A stretch of 64,000 nucleotides of DNA from an uncultured Aquimarina sp. (lineage in GTDB: Bacteria > Bacteroidota > Bacteroidia > Flavobacteriales > Flavobacteriaceae), in the NCBI GenBank assembly GCA_947499005.1, contig CANMML010000007.1, positions 93,442 to 157,441 of the forward strand, written 5' to 3'. The translations under genes were made by a program, and so were the position numbers. Shown here in pieces: positions 37,201 through 45,690 of the stretch. Position 1 is the first letter of the stretch. Each line of letters begins with the position of its first letter. The notes under the pieces are model-generated. The model worked only from the letters and a program-made list of their open reading frames with translations. It searched no databases and had not been told where the DNA came from.

Positions 37201-37960
37201 CGTAGCCGAAAGACCAAAAGCAGCCATCATCCGTGAAAAAGGAAGTAACTCTGAGCGTGAGATGGCAAATTCACTATACTTAGCAGGGTTTGATGTGAAG
37301 GATGTGCATATGACAGATTTAATTTCGGGTCGTGAAACTTTAGAGGATATTCAGTTTATCGGTGCCGTAGGAGGATTTTCAAATTCGGATGTATTAGGTT
37401 CAGCAAAAGGTTGGGCTGGTGCATTTAAATATAATGAAAAAGCTAAAACGGCATTAGAGAATTTCTTTAAAAGAGAAGATACCCTTTCTGTTGGAATCTG
37501 TAATGGATGTCAATTATGGGTAGAGCTTGGCTTGATGGATGAAGAGCATACCGAAAAAGCAAAAATGCTTCACAATGATTCTCATAAGCATGAGAGTAAT
37601 TTTACTTCTGTAGAAATCCAGAAGAATAATTCAGTAATGCTTTCTAATTTAGAAGGAACAAAACTAGGAGTTTGGATTTCTCATGGAGAAGGGAAGTTTA
37701 ATTTACCCTTAAGTGAAGAGCAATATAATATTGTAGCAAAGTATGGGTATGAAGGATACCCTGCAAACCCAAACGGATCGAGCTATAATACAGCAATGTT
37801 AGCGACGAAAGATGGTCGCCATTTAGCGACGATGCCACATATCGAACGATCTATTTTCCAATGGAACTGGGCAAACTACCCGCAAGGACGTAAAGATGAA
37901 GTATCTCCATGGTTACAAGCATTTGTGAATGCAAAAGAATGGATTGAGAATAAGAAGTAG
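34220..37960 (+). CDS. purL: Phosphoribosylformylglycinamidine synthase (large, single-chain form)
   Basis: 1246 residues, the long PurL that makes FGAM from FGAR, glutamine and ATP in purine synthesis. It has the N-terminal PurS-like region, two AIRS-like halves (FGFSQVNSEHCRHKIF; SIHDHGAGGHLN) and a glutaminase with C1094 in GICNGCQ and a late MPHIERSIFQWNW. Two stretches look inserted in frame: residues about 347-356 (GC-rich, coded by 35258-35285) and about 973-999 in the linker before the glutaminase (coded by 37138-37215, an inverted repeat of the REP type). Both lie outside the motifs named above, so activity is likely kept. Confidence 0.92.
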   Translation: MIHFFGSEQSKIFAVQTEGNLDKVDIQKLTWLFGDQPKVEKENLVATFVGPRAAMITPWSTNAVEITQNMGVSGIIRIEEFKSVAKDFNDFDPMLSAKFEGLHQDTFTIDIEPEAILSIEDIAAYNIQEGLSLSDEEVTYLEGVAEKIGRKLTDSEVFGFSQVNSEHCRHKIFNGTFVIDGEEKETSLFKLIKKTSQENHNGIVSAYKDNVAFVKGPKVTQFAPKSPNKPDYYEEKEFESVISIKAETHNFPTTVEPFNGAATGAGGEIRDRLAGGKGSLPLAGTAVYMTSYSRLEENRPWEQKVEERQWLYQTPMDILIKASNGASDFGNKFGQPLITGSVLTFEHASTPLGAGEEERIIGYDKVIMQAGGIGYGKAEQAIKDKPNTDDEIVILGGENYRIGMGGAAVSSADTGGNNSGIELNAIQRSNPEMQKRAANAIRGMVESDQNPIVSIHDHGAGGHLNCLSELVEETGGKIDLDKLPVGDPTLSAKEIIGNESQERMGLVIDSKSLETLTEIAERERAPIYAVGKVTGDDRFTFESATNGDKPMDLAMDDMFGSSPKTIMKDETVVYNYDGVSYDSSKIQDYVSQVLQLEAVACKDWLTNKVDRCVGGRVAKQQCAGPLQLPLNNVGVMALDYASTHGVANSIGHSPLTGLIDPKAGSKNAIAESLTNIVWAPLDEGLKSISLSANWMWPCNNKGEDARLYSAVEAVSEFAINLGINVPTGKDSLSMKQKYADKDVIAPGTVIISAAGHCSDINKVVEPVLQKGAGSIYYINVSGDDFKLGGSSFAQILNKIGTEAPTIVNDNNVATIFNTLQHLIKEDQIVAGHDIGSGGLITTLLELCFADNDLGATIDLSGLGEADTTKVLFAENIGLVFQANDNATVESTLSAAGISFNKIGEVVVGSTLEVNNAGSTVSFNIPELRDTWFKTSYLLDTKQSGAVKAKERFDNYKNQALDFVFPEGFTGKKPVFGSAQASGSSSEVDKDVILSVAERPKAAIIREKGSNSEREMANSLYLAGFDVKDVHMTDLISGRETLEDIQFIGAVGGFSNSDVLGSAKGWAGAFKYNEKAKTALENFFKREDTLSVGICNGCQLWVELGLMDEEHTEKAKMLHNDSHKHESNFTSVEIQKNNSVMLSNLEGTKLGVWISHGEGKFNLPLSEEQYNIVAKYGYEGYPANPNGSSYNTAMLATKDGRHLATMPHIERSIFQWNWANYPQGRKDEVSPWLQAFVNAKEWIENKK
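35258..35285. repeat. GC-rich REP-like element inside purL
   Basis: The 28 bases are about 75% G+C in an AT-rich gene. GAGCGGAGTCGAGG on the minus strand matches the core of the dispersed GAGCGnAGyCGA elements. It reads through in frame as roughly ASTPLGAGE. Confidence 0.55.
37138..37215. repeat. REP-like inverted repeat inside purL
   Basis: Left arm GTCTTCGGTTCCGCTCA (37139-37155) and right arm TTGAGCGTAGCCGAAAGAC (37196-37214) are imperfect reverse complements. The right arm is close to the intergenic cores at 12671 and 19901. The frame stays open across the whole element, adding about 26 residues. Confidence 0.75.
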
Positions 37961-37980
37961 TTTTTTAATTATAAAGTAAA

Positions 37981-38017
37981 AAAATAGCTCACCTTAATTG
38001 GTTGAGCTATTTTTTTG
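37981..38017 (+). terminator. Terminator of purL
   Basis: AAAATAGCTCA (37981-37991) pairs with TGAGCTATTTT (38003-38013), followed by more Ts. Confidence 0.88.
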
Positions 38018-38042
38018 ATCTAAAATTGAGTTATAAATCTTA

Positions 38043-38204
38043 TACGATTAAAACCATAAAATGCGGCATAAATATTTAGATATTAACTTTCGCTTTTTCA
38101 AAGCGCAAAATTAAAGCATAGCAGTGGCTAAGGTTTCATTTTACAACGAAGAAAAAGTAGAAAAGTAAGCTAAAAATATGTTACATTTTATGGTTTTAAT
38201 CGTA
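38043..38204. mobile_element. MITE-like palindromic element with 21-bp perfect inverted ends
   Basis: TACGATTAAAACCATAAAATG (bases 38043-38063) is the exact reverse complement of 38184-38204. A TTA lies on both outer sides (38040-38042 and 38205-38207), which could be a 3-base target duplication. The 120-base interior has its own hairpin (CGCTTT/AAAGCG) and no coding capacity. The right-hand TTA is the stop codon, read on the minus strand, of the esterase gene. Confidence 0.6.
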
Positions 38205-39371
38205 TTAACTGTTTAAATTTTTGATGCTGTCATAAATTGCTTTTACTAATCGTGGAGTTCTTGCATCACCAACCGTATCTGGTCCCATTTGATTACATAC
38301 ATAACCAATAGCAACTCTATTTTCCCTATCAGCACACCCAAAAGAGCCTCCCCAACCACTATGTCCAAAAGCTTTTTTATTTTCACCGTATAGTTTTAGG
38401 TCAAGAGTATTTAAAATTACTCCATGAGCCCAATCTACAGGCATTCCAATCATAGCATCTAAGCGAGTGCTAGCGACTTCGGTCATTTTATTGATAGTAT
38501 CTTCAGAAAGATAATTCAAGCTATTTGAAGCGCCATTTTCTGCTAATGGATGATAAAGTTTTGCAATACCCTCAGCTGATGCATGACCATTAAGCGCAGG
38601 CATTTCAGCTTCTCTCCATTCGGGTCTATTAGGGCTTTCTGCATCTAGAATCGGATTCCCTACCGCAGAAGCTAAAAAATCGGGTAATGTATTTAAATCA
38701 GGTAGCGTATGCTGGGTTATTGGCTTGTATAATGTAGCAACCTCATTGTGTTTGTCTTTGGGGAGACCAATATGTATGTCTGCCTCTAAAGGTGCTGCTA
38801 TTTCTGTTTTTAGAAATTCACCAATTGATTTACCTGATACACGTCTAATAATTTCACCGGCAAGATAGCCTACAGTCCAGCCATGATAAGAAGTAAATTC
38901 TCCAGGCGTCCAATAGGGAGCTTGTCTGGCAAGACGATCACAAATTAAATCCCAATTCATTAATTCATCTAAAAGCGTAAACTCTCGAAGCCCAGGATTT
39001 CCAGATTGATGTGAAAGTATTTGAGAAATAGTGGTATTTTGTTTTCCGTTTTGCCCAAATTCAGGCCAATGCTTAGAAACTAAATCTGAATATTGCACTA
39101 AGCCCTTTTCTACCAGTAGAGCCATACATAAACCAGTAATTCCTTTGGTAGTGGAGTATAAAGCTATTTTTGTGTTTTTATTCCATAGCTCTTTTTGTTC
39201 ACGATCTTTATATCCAGCCCATAGGTCGACTACCATTTCTCCTTTATGGTATACACATAAAGATGAACCTAATTCTTTATAAATATCATCACGATAGAAA
39301 TTCGATTCATATGCTTCTTTTACTTCTTCGAATCCTTTTGCTGTGGTTCCGTGAATTTTTATTTTATTCAT
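38205..39371 (-). CDS. Serine hydrolase of the beta-lactamase/esterase (EstB) family
   Basis: 388 residues without a signal peptide. The SxxK motif is STTKG near residue 73, where S is the nucleophile, with the Tyr motif in the TSYHGWTVGYL region and late HSGWGGS. Such proteins are cytoplasmic esterases or D-aminopeptidase-like enzymes and usually not true beta-lactamases. It is convergent with purL and its stop codon adjoins a MITE-like element. Confidence 0.8.
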   Translation of the reverse strand: MNKIKIHGTTAKGFEEVKEAYESNFYRDDIYKELGSSLCVYHKGEMVVDLWAGYKDREQKELWNKNTKIALYSTTKGITGLCMALLVEKGLVQYSDLVSKHWPEFGQNGKQNTTISQILSHQSGNPGLREFTLLDELMNWDLICDRLARQAPYWTPGEFTSYHGWTVGYLAGEIIRRVSGKSIGEFLKTEIAAPLEADIHIGLPKDKHNEVATLYKPITQHTLPDLNTLPDFLASAVGNPILDAESPNRPEWREAEMPALNGHASAEGIAKLYHPLAENGASNSLNYLSEDTINKMTEVASTRLDAMIGMPVDWAHGVILNTLDLKLYGENKKAFGHSGWGGSFGCADRENRVAIGYVCNQMGPDTVGDARTPRLVKAIYDSIKNLNS

Positions 39372-39431
39372 ATTAATAATTAATTTTGTCTTCTGTTGAT
39401 ACCATTGATTAATAGTTTTAATGAGATTTTA

Positions 39432-39637
39432 AGATACGTTTTATGAATTAACATCAAACGACGTATCTAGTATATACTAAGCTGAGTATATGACAGTTTT
39501 TTTATAAGTAGGTTAGATAAACAATTATCAGTAGCTATTGTTTATAGCTATAATTTTTTATTCTAAATTTAATTGCCAAGAAACTTCAAATGGGTCAATT
39601 GCCTAGCCAAATTTTCGACTAAATCCGTAATTGGCTA
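39432..39637. other. Two inverted repeats in the esterase-helicase intergenic region
   Basis: AGATACGT (39432-39439) and ACGTATCT (39461-39468) are perfect 8-bp arms 21 bases apart, like an operator. TAGCCAA (39604-39610) and TTGGCTA (39631-39637) form a second pair. The genes here are divergent and the 498-base gap (39372-39869) otherwise holds only the helicase promoter. Confidence 0.4.
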
Positions 39638-39847
39638 AATTCATTGTTATATTAACGTTTTTGGATAGTATTGAAAAAGTCTATCTATTTCTTTATAAAG
39701 TCATGGATTCTAATGTGTTTAGCATTTGTTTTTACAATTTAAAATAATCAAAGACTATTATAAAAATGTTAATGAATATTTAAGATAAAAAGTTTAGTGA
39801 AATCTATATATGTTATCATTTGTTCGATAATAAACCTATTATACACG

Positions 39848-39855
39848 TACCTTTG
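39848..39855 (+). promoter_or_regulatory. -7 element of the DEAD-box helicase gene
   Basis: TACCTTTG fits TAnnTTTG and lies 14 bases before the ATG at 39870, so the leader would be only a few bases. TTTG at 39819-39822 is 25 bases upstream, a little far. Confidence 0.45.
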
Positions 39856-39869
39856 CAAAAAAAAACAGG

Positions 39870-40979
39870 ATGTCGTTTACGCAATTAGGAATATCGGAAG
39901 ATCTTAATAAAGGATTAAAAGAATTAGGAATTAAAACTCCAACAGAAATTCAAGAACAAGCCATTCCTATTTTGCTAGAAGGTGAAAATGATTTTATAGG
40001 CCATGCGCAAACGGGTACTGGTAAAACTGCAGCTTTTGGATTGCCACTTTTAATGCAAACAGACGCTAATAAAAAATTGACTCAATCTATTGTTTTAGCG
40101 CCTACACGAGAGTTAGCCCAGCAAATTCAAAAACAGTTATTTAGATTTACGAAGTATACGGATAAGATTTTTTCTGAGGCCGTGTATGGTGGAGAAAAAA
40201 TTGATATTCAAATAAAAAAATTACAACGAACTACCCATATTATTGTAGCTACTCCAGGTCGTTTAGTTGATCTTATAAAGCGTAGGGCTGTAGATATTCG
40301 GTACATCAATACGGTAATTTTAGATGAAGCCGATGAAATGTTAAGCATGGGGTTTAAAAAAGAACTCGACTTTATTTTAAATACTGTTAGTGGCAAGAGT
40401 AACATTTGGTTGTTTTCAGCAACGATGCCAGAAGCTTTAAAAGGTATTGTTTCTAAATATGTATCTCCAAATGCTTACAAAGTTTCGGTAAGTAAAAATG
40501 ATTCGGTAAATACTAAGATCCAACATCAGTTTGTGGTTACAGAAGAAGATAATAAGATCGATACAATGGCTTATTTCTTAAAAGGAAATAAAACACAACG
40601 CGGTATTATTTTTACAAGAACCAAATTAGCAGCACGTACTTTAAATGAACAATTGAAACAGCGCAATTTCGATGTAGATGTGTTGGAAGGGGATATGCAA
40701 CAAAAGGAACGCGATAAAGTAATGCGTGCCTTCAAAAATAAAAAACTGAATCTATTAGTTGCTACAGATGTAGCTGCTAGAGGTATTGATGTAGCTAATT
40801 TAGAATTTGTGCTACATTATCAATTGCCAGATCAATCGGAATATTATGTACACCGAAGTGGAAGAACGGCAAGAGGTGGAGCTTCAGGAATTTCATTGGC
40901 TTTTGTTAATCATAAAGAAGTGAAGTTTTTAAGAGGCTTAGAAACTGAGTTGAAAATTAATTTTTTACAAGTCAGGTGA
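39870..40979 (+). CDS. DEAD-box ATP-dependent RNA helicase
   Basis: 369 residues. Q motif (FTQLGISEDLNKGL), AQTGTGKT, PTRELAQQ, DEAD, SAT, TDVAARGID and HRSGRTARGG are all present. It ends just after the helicase core, without the basic tail of longer family members. It unwinds short RNA duplexes and may act in ribosome assembly or cold adaptation, as many short DEAD-box proteins do. It is a single-gene unit with its own terminator. Confidence 0.92.
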   Translation: MSFTQLGISEDLNKGLKELGIKTPTEIQEQAIPILLEGENDFIGHAQTGTGKTAAFGLPLLMQTDANKKLTQSIVLAPTRELAQQIQKQLFRFTKYTDKIFSEAVYGGEKIDIQIKKLQRTTHIIVATPGRLVDLIKRRAVDIRYINTVILDEADEMLSMGFKKELDFILNTVSGKSNIWLFSATMPEALKGIVSKYVSPNAYKVSVSKNDSVNTKIQHQFVVTEEDNKIDTMAYFLKGNKTQRGIIFTRTKLAARTLNEQLKQRNFDVDVLEGDMQQKERDKVMRAFKNKKLNLLVATDVAARGIDVANLEFVLHYQLPDQSEYYVHRSGRTARGGASGISLAFVNHKEVKFLRGLETELKINFLQVR

Positions 40980-41031
40980 TAGTTGATTTATTTTATTGAA
41001 AATTATCAAAACTTTAAGATATTTGTATTAG

Positions 41032-41059
41032 AGCTTTCTTTGAAAAAAGGAAGCTTTTT
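41032..41059 (+). terminator. Terminator of the helicase gene
   Basis: AGCTTTCTT (41032-41040) pairs with AAGGAAGCT (41047-41055, one G-U), followed by Ts. Confidence 0.75.
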
Positions 41060-41185
41060 GTTTGTAAAAAAATCAAATTTTAAAAGAAATATTAAGAATA
41101 CTACATGTAATTGTGTTATTTTCTTTGAATCTTTTATTAAAAGTTTTAAATTGTACTAATTAGTACTAATAGTTAGACGACATAC

Positions 41186-42961
41186 ATGAATACAATAAAA
41201 CGACTTTTCGATTTCCCATATTACCAATTAGAAAAAGGTGGATTGGAAGATGCTCTTGTAACAAAACAGAATGGAATTTGGGAGAAAACTTCTACCCAAG
41301 AATATATCAATAAAGCCAATCAGATCAGTCGTGGATTACTTCGTATGGGAGTTAATCCAAATGATAAAATTGCTATCATTTCTACGAATAATAGAACGGA
41401 ATGGAATATCGTTGATATTGGAGTGCTTCAAATAGGAGCTCAGGACGTGCCTGTGTATCCAACGATATCTAAAGAAGATTATGCGTATGTTTTGAATCAT
41501 TCAGAATCAAAATATGTATTTGTGTCTGATCAAGAAGTTTATGATAAGGTCATGGCTATTAAAGACCAAGTACCGTCGATTATAGATGTGTATTCTTTTG
41601 AAGCTATTGAAGATTGCAAAAGTTGGAATGCTGTTTTAAAGGAAGGAGAGAACGAAGATAATCAAGCAGACGTTGAGCGTTTAAAAGATAGCATAGATGA
41701 AAATGATTTAGCTACTTTAATTTATACTTCAGGGACAACAGGTAGGCCCAAAGGGGTGATGTTAAGTCACAAGAATATTGTAAGAAATGCTATTAATAGT
41801 TCTACACGATTCCCAATTAATGATGGTAATGCCAAAGCGTTAAGCTTTTTGCCGATATGTCATGTGTATGAGCGTATGTTATTGTATTTATATCAATATA
41901 GATCGGTAAGTATCTATTTTGCAGAATCTATAGAGACTATTAGTGATAATCTAAAAGAGATTAAGCCGCATGTGATGACTGCTGTGCCGCGTTTATTAGA
42001 AAAAGTTTATGATAAAATTTATGCAAAAGGAGCAGATTTATCAGGCATTAAAAAGAAATTATTCTTTTGGGCTATCGATTTAGGATTAAAATATGAGCCT
42101 TATGGAGCTAATGGTGCTTGTTATGAATTTCAGCTAAAGATTGCACGAAAACTTATTTTTAGTAAATGGCAAGCAGGTCTAGGAGGGAATCTTGAAATTA
42201 TAGCTTCGGGTAGTGCCGCTTTACAACCACGTTTGGCTAGAGTTTTTAATGCAGCCGGAATGAATGTAATGGAAGGTTATGGCCTTACAGAAACTTCTCC
42301 AGTAATTTCTGTAAATGACATACGAAATGGTGGTTTTAAAGTAGGTAGTGTAGGAAGAGTTTTACCAGAGACTAAAGTAATTATCGCTGAAGATGGAGAG
42401 ATTTTAGTGGAAGGCGCTAGTGTAATGATGGGGTATTATAAAAATCCAGAAAAGACTGCTGAAGTTCTTAAGGACGGAAGATTTCATACAGGAGATATCG
42501 GAGAAGTAGATAGTGATGGCTTTTTGAAGATTACCGATCGTAAAAAGGAAATGTTTAAAACCTCAGGAGGTAAGTATGTGGCTCCTCAATTGATCGAGAA
42601 CGCGATGAAACAATCTCGTTTTATAGAGCAGATCATGGTTATTGGAGAAGGGGAAAAAATGCCAGCAGCTTTTGTTCAGCCAAATTTTGCATTTGTCAAA
42701 GATTGGGCTAAAATTAAAGGAATTGAGCTAGGAGATTCTCATAAAGAAATCGCAGAACATCCAGATGTAATTGCTCGTATAAAAGAGGATATTGATTTGC
42801 ATAACGGAAGTTTCGGGAAATGGGAGCAAGTAAAACTTTTTGAATTAACCCCAGAGGAATGGACAATTGATGCAGGTCACCTAACACCTACAATGAAGCT
42901 TCGTCGTAAAATAATCAAAGAAAAATATAAGAATTTATATGATGCGATTTATAATCGTTAA
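41186..42961 (+). CDS. Long-chain fatty acid-CoA ligase (AMP-binding)
   Basis: 591 residues of the adenylate-forming family, which activates long-chain fatty acids to acyl-CoA at the inner membrane. The AMP-binding loop is LIYTSGTTGRPKGVMLSHKN, with GYGLTETSPV and the hinge ITDRKKEMFKTSGGKYVAPQ. A sequence of this length, with QYRSVSIYFAE, matches the long eukaryote-like FadD15 type of Bacteroidetes. The terminator is at 43061. Confidence 0.88.
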   Translation: MNTIKRLFDFPYYQLEKGGLEDALVTKQNGIWEKTSTQEYINKANQISRGLLRMGVNPNDKIAIISTNNRTEWNIVDIGVLQIGAQDVPVYPTISKEDYAYVLNHSESKYVFVSDQEVYDKVMAIKDQVPSIIDVYSFEAIEDCKSWNAVLKEGENEDNQADVERLKDSIDENDLATLIYTSGTTGRPKGVMLSHKNIVRNAINSSTRFPINDGNAKALSFLPICHVYERMLLYLYQYRSVSIYFAESIETISDNLKEIKPHVMTAVPRLLEKVYDKIYAKGADLSGIKKKLFFWAIDLGLKYEPYGANGACYEFQLKIARKLIFSKWQAGLGGNLEIIASGSAALQPRLARVFNAAGMNVMEGYGLTETSPVISVNDIRNGGFKVGSVGRVLPETKVIIAEDGEILVEGASVMMGYYKNPEKTAEVLKDGRFHTGDIGEVDSDGFLKITDRKKEMFKTSGGKYVAPQLIENAMKQSRFIEQIMVIGEGEKMPAAFVQPNFAFVKDWAKIKGIELGDSHKEIAEHPDVIARIKEDIDLHNGSFGKWEQVKLFELTPEEWTIDAGHLTPTMKLRRKIIKEKYKNLYDAIYNR

Positions 42962-43060
42962 TAGCGTTTTTGTAAACAGACTTTGTGTATATTGGTTGAA
43001 ATAATGCTATTATACGGATACTAGTTCAATAATATTTCAAGTATAGAAATTAATAATATA

Positions 43061-43112
43061 GGAGTCAAAGTAGTGGTAATTTTAACCTAACTACATTGAC
43101 TCCTGCTTTTTT
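43061..43112 (+). terminator. Terminator of the acyl-CoA ligase gene
   Basis: GGAGTCAAAGTAGT (43061-43074) pairs with ACTACATTGACTCC (43090-43103, one mismatch), followed by TGCTTTTTT. Confidence 0.85.
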
Positions 43113-43164
43113 GTATTGTTGATACATCTTGGATCAACTCGAAAATTTGTGGACAAACACTGTT

Positions 43165-43305
43165 ACCGTCATTTCCGCGGAGGTGGAAATCTCCTCAGCT
43201 AAATATAATATTTTCAATTTAAAATAATGATTTACAATTCCTAGTGAAGGAGACTCCACTACAATTTTTTCAATCCCGATAGCAATCGGGGCGTGGAGTG
43301 ACATA
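43165..43305. repeat. Composite REP-like repeat region
   Basis: The region opens with ACCGTCATTTCC and closes with GTGGAGTGACAT, so its ends are inverted. Inside are TTTCC/GGAAA (43171-43189) and CCCGAT/ATCGGG (43274-43289) hairpins and GGAGACTCCACT. Such clusters of small palindromes are typical Flavobacteria intergenic repeats. It lies between two convergent genes. Confidence 0.6.
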
Positions 43306-43403
43306 CAAAGTGAACACAATATCTTACAAGTTTTCAGTTTGATCCTACATCTTCTTAAAAGAAAATTTAATCTTTAGTCAAATATTATATACAGGTTCAG
43401 TAG

Positions 43404-44198
43404 CTAATTAACTTCACCTCTGGTTTCAGAAAGGTGCATTGTCATCGATATAGCTTCAGTAGTAACCCAGGTTTCATATTCTAGAGCAGCATCTAGTCTT
43501 TTTGAATTAGAAATATAACCCTCATTTGAAATTTGTTCGAGACCTGCGACTTTACTCCAAATGCCAACTTTAGAGATAAAATCTTTACGATCTTTAGTAT
43601 AATACTCATTGGAGTCTATTTGTTGGATATTACTAATTCCAATTTCTTCAAAAATAGAAGGGAGGAAGTCTGCAATTTCGTTGTTCATTCCAGCATTCTC
43701 TCTCCATGCAAGAAAAGCACCATAAAACTCGATCATGCTTTGCGGAGGCTGTGGAGTCCATTCAATTTTTTTGTGATTATAGTCTAGGATAGAGATGATA
43801 CCGCCTTTTTTAAGTAACGACTTCATTTTTATTAGAGCTTCTTTAGGGTTTGATAACCACTGAAGCATCCTAGCAGATATGATTAAATCGAATTTTTCAT
43901 CCGTTTGAAAATTAGAAATATCTGAAGCAAGTAATTCTAAGTTTTTAACATTGCCGTAATTTTCTATACCATTCTCGATAAAATTAGGGTCTTTATCAAT
44001 GCCAATTACTTTTCCTTCTAATCCCACTATTTTAGCGACATCTTTAGAAATAGCCCCTGTTCCGCACCCAACGTCTAACACTTTCATCCCTTTTGCTAAA
44101 ATAGATTTTAATGTTCTATAATCAGTTTCAAGAGTTCTATTGTTATATACTTTAGATCCTTCTTTAGCGTCTCGCTTAACAGTTTTGTTTTGTGCCAT
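43404..44198 (-). CDS. Class I SAM-dependent methyltransferase
   Basis: 264 residues. The SAM-binding motif I is KVLDVGCGTGAIS, preceded by LKSILAKGM, with the acidic residue in VIGIDKDPNFIE and the post-I motif DLIISARMLQW. It is like small-molecule or UbiE-type methyltransferases; the acceptor is unknown. The first 25 residues are highly basic. It is the last of a minus-strand group but separated from the next gene by 207 bases. Confidence 0.8.
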   Translation of the reverse strand: MAQNKTVKRDAKEGSKVYNNRTLETDYRTLKSILAKGMKVLDVGCGTGAISKDVAKIVGLEGKVIGIDKDPNFIENGIENYGNVKNLELLASDISNFQTDEKFDLIISARMLQWLSNPKEALIKMKSLLKKGGIISILDYNHKKIEWTPQPPQSMIEFYGAFLAWRENAGMNNEIADFLPSIFEEIGISNIQQIDSNEYYTKDRKDFISKVGIWSKVAGLEQISNEGYISNSKRLDAALEYETWVTTEAISMTMHLSETRGEVN

Positions 44199-44405
44199 TA
44201 TTAGATTTTTTAACTTTTAAAAGAAACAAAAAACACAAGACTCTCCTAGAAAGTAAAGTTTTAGGACAAGGCTTTTTGGTTGTAATTCTAATGTAGTTTA
44301 AAATCTAATAGATTGAATTAGGGTGTATTGAATTTTTACAATACCCATCCTATACCTTTTTAGGATATAGCGAGTAATTAATGTGGGATTTAGGCTTTGA
44401 GTATT

Positions 44406-45122
44406 TTATCCTTGATGCACAATAAAAATACAAGGTCGCTTTTGAATGTCTACTGTAGTTTTATTCCATTCAGCTATAGTTTTTGTTTTAATGTACTCTG
44501 TTTTAAGAGTAATGTCTACAGCTATACATAATCTAGTATCCTTGTGTAAAAAGGCTTTAAAGTCTTCTAAAAGCTTTTGATTACGGTAAGGGGTTTCAAT
44601 AAAAATTTGAGATTGATTTTTATCTAAGGATAATCGTTCTAATTGTTTAATAGCTTGTTTGCGTTCTTGTTTGTCAATAGGGAGATATCCGTTAAAAGTA
44701 AATCCTTGTCCATTCATACCGCTGGCCATCATGGCTAGTAAAATAGATGAAGGACCAATTAATGGAACTACAGGGATATTTTTTTGATGCGCCAATCGAA
44801 CAACTTCTGCTCCAGGGTCAGCAATACCAGGACATCCAGCTTCTGAGAGTACGCCTATATTTTCACCCTTAAAACAAGGGTCTAAAAAACTAGGGATATC
44901 AGAAATATCCGTAAACTTATTTATGGTTTCAAACTTTAAGCTTGGTTGAGATTTACTTGGACTTACTTTCTTTATGAAACGTCTAGCAGTTTTTTCATTT
45001 TCAGCAATATAGTAATCCGTAAGCTCGATTACTTTTTTTATAGAAATAGGAAGAACTTCTAGTTTTATATCATCTCCGAGACGTGTAGGTATAAGATATA
45101 CTTTACCGATTTCTTGTTCCAT
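44406..45122 (-). CDS. SAM-dependent methyltransferase, RsmI/tetrapyrrole methylase type
   Basis: 238 residues. It has the RsmI-like pattern with GVLSEAGCPGIADPGAEVVRLA and PLIGPSSILLAMMASGMNGQGFTFNGYLP, but lacks the usual N-terminal GTLYVVPTPIGN motif, which reads GKVYLIPTRLGD here. RsmI methylates the 2'-O of C1402 in 16S rRNA. Bacteroidetes often have a paralog of this type; whether this copy acts on 16S rRNA is uncertain. It lies after the phosphatase and dnaA on the same strand. Confidence 0.75.
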   Translation of the reverse strand: MEQEIGKVYLIPTRLGDDIKLEVLPISIKKVIELTDYYIAENEKTARRFIKKVSPSKSQPSLKFETINKFTDISDIPSFLDPCFKGENIGVLSEAGCPGIADPGAEVVRLAHQKNIPVVPLIGPSSILLAMMASGMNGQGFTFNGYLPIDKQERKQAIKQLERLSLDKNQSQIFIETPYRNQKLLEDFKAFLHKDTRLCIAVDITLKTEYIKTKTIAEWNKTTVDIQKRPCIFIVHQG

Positions 45123-45231
45123 AAATAGAAGGTATTAGCGTTGCTAAAATAATAAGTTTTAAGGGAGTTCTAGTATTTTATGAAACACAAATGAAACTTA
45201 CAGGTTTTAAAAAGCCTATAAATTCTGTATA

Positions 45232-45690
45232 TCAAATTCGCTTAGAAATTTTATCGCATGCTTCTTCAAGCATTTGATATACATTTTCAAAGCCTTGGTC
45301 GCCTCCATAGTATGGGTCTGGTACTTCACTATCCATGCCAGGAGTTAACTCATTCAATATTAAATTTACTTTTTGATGTTCTTCATCATTTGATGCTAAT
45401 TCAATGACATTGTAATAATTACTGGCATCCATGACAAAGATATGGTCAAATTCATCAAAATGCCTTGCTTTAAATTGTTGGGCCCTTTGATTCGTGATAT
45501 CCAATCCATATTTCCTAGCTACTGCTATTGATCTAAGGTCGGGTTGTTTTCCTATGTGGTAAGCCCCTGTTCCGGCAGAATCAACAGTATACTTGCTAGG
45601 GTCTAATTTATTTTCTAAAATCCCATGTGCCAAAGGGGATCGACAAATATTTCCTAAGCATACCATGAGCACTTTTACCTTTTCAGACAT
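45232..45690 (-). CDS. Low molecular weight protein-tyrosine phosphatase
   Basis: 152 residues. The catalytic loop C11LGNICRS (C11, R17) and the late acid DPYYGG are both present. It dephosphorylates tyrosine in proteins, often regulators of exopolysaccharide synthesis. Its start ATG overlaps the TAA of dnaA by one base, so the two are translationally coupled. That dnaA-phosphatase pairing is common in Flavobacteria. Confidence 0.88.
   Translation of the reverse strand: MSEKVKVLMVCLGNICRSPLAHGILENKLDPSKYTVDSAGTGAYHIGKQPDLRSIAVARKYGLDITNQRAQQFKARHFDEFDHIFVMDASNYYNVIELASNDEEHQKVNLILNELTPGMDSEVPDPYYGGDQGFENVYQMLEEACDKISKRI

Noticed and set aside
38205..39371. A resistance beta-lactamase
   Set aside because: No signal peptide is present and the sequence resembles the cytoplasmic EstB esterase group more than class C beta-lactamases.
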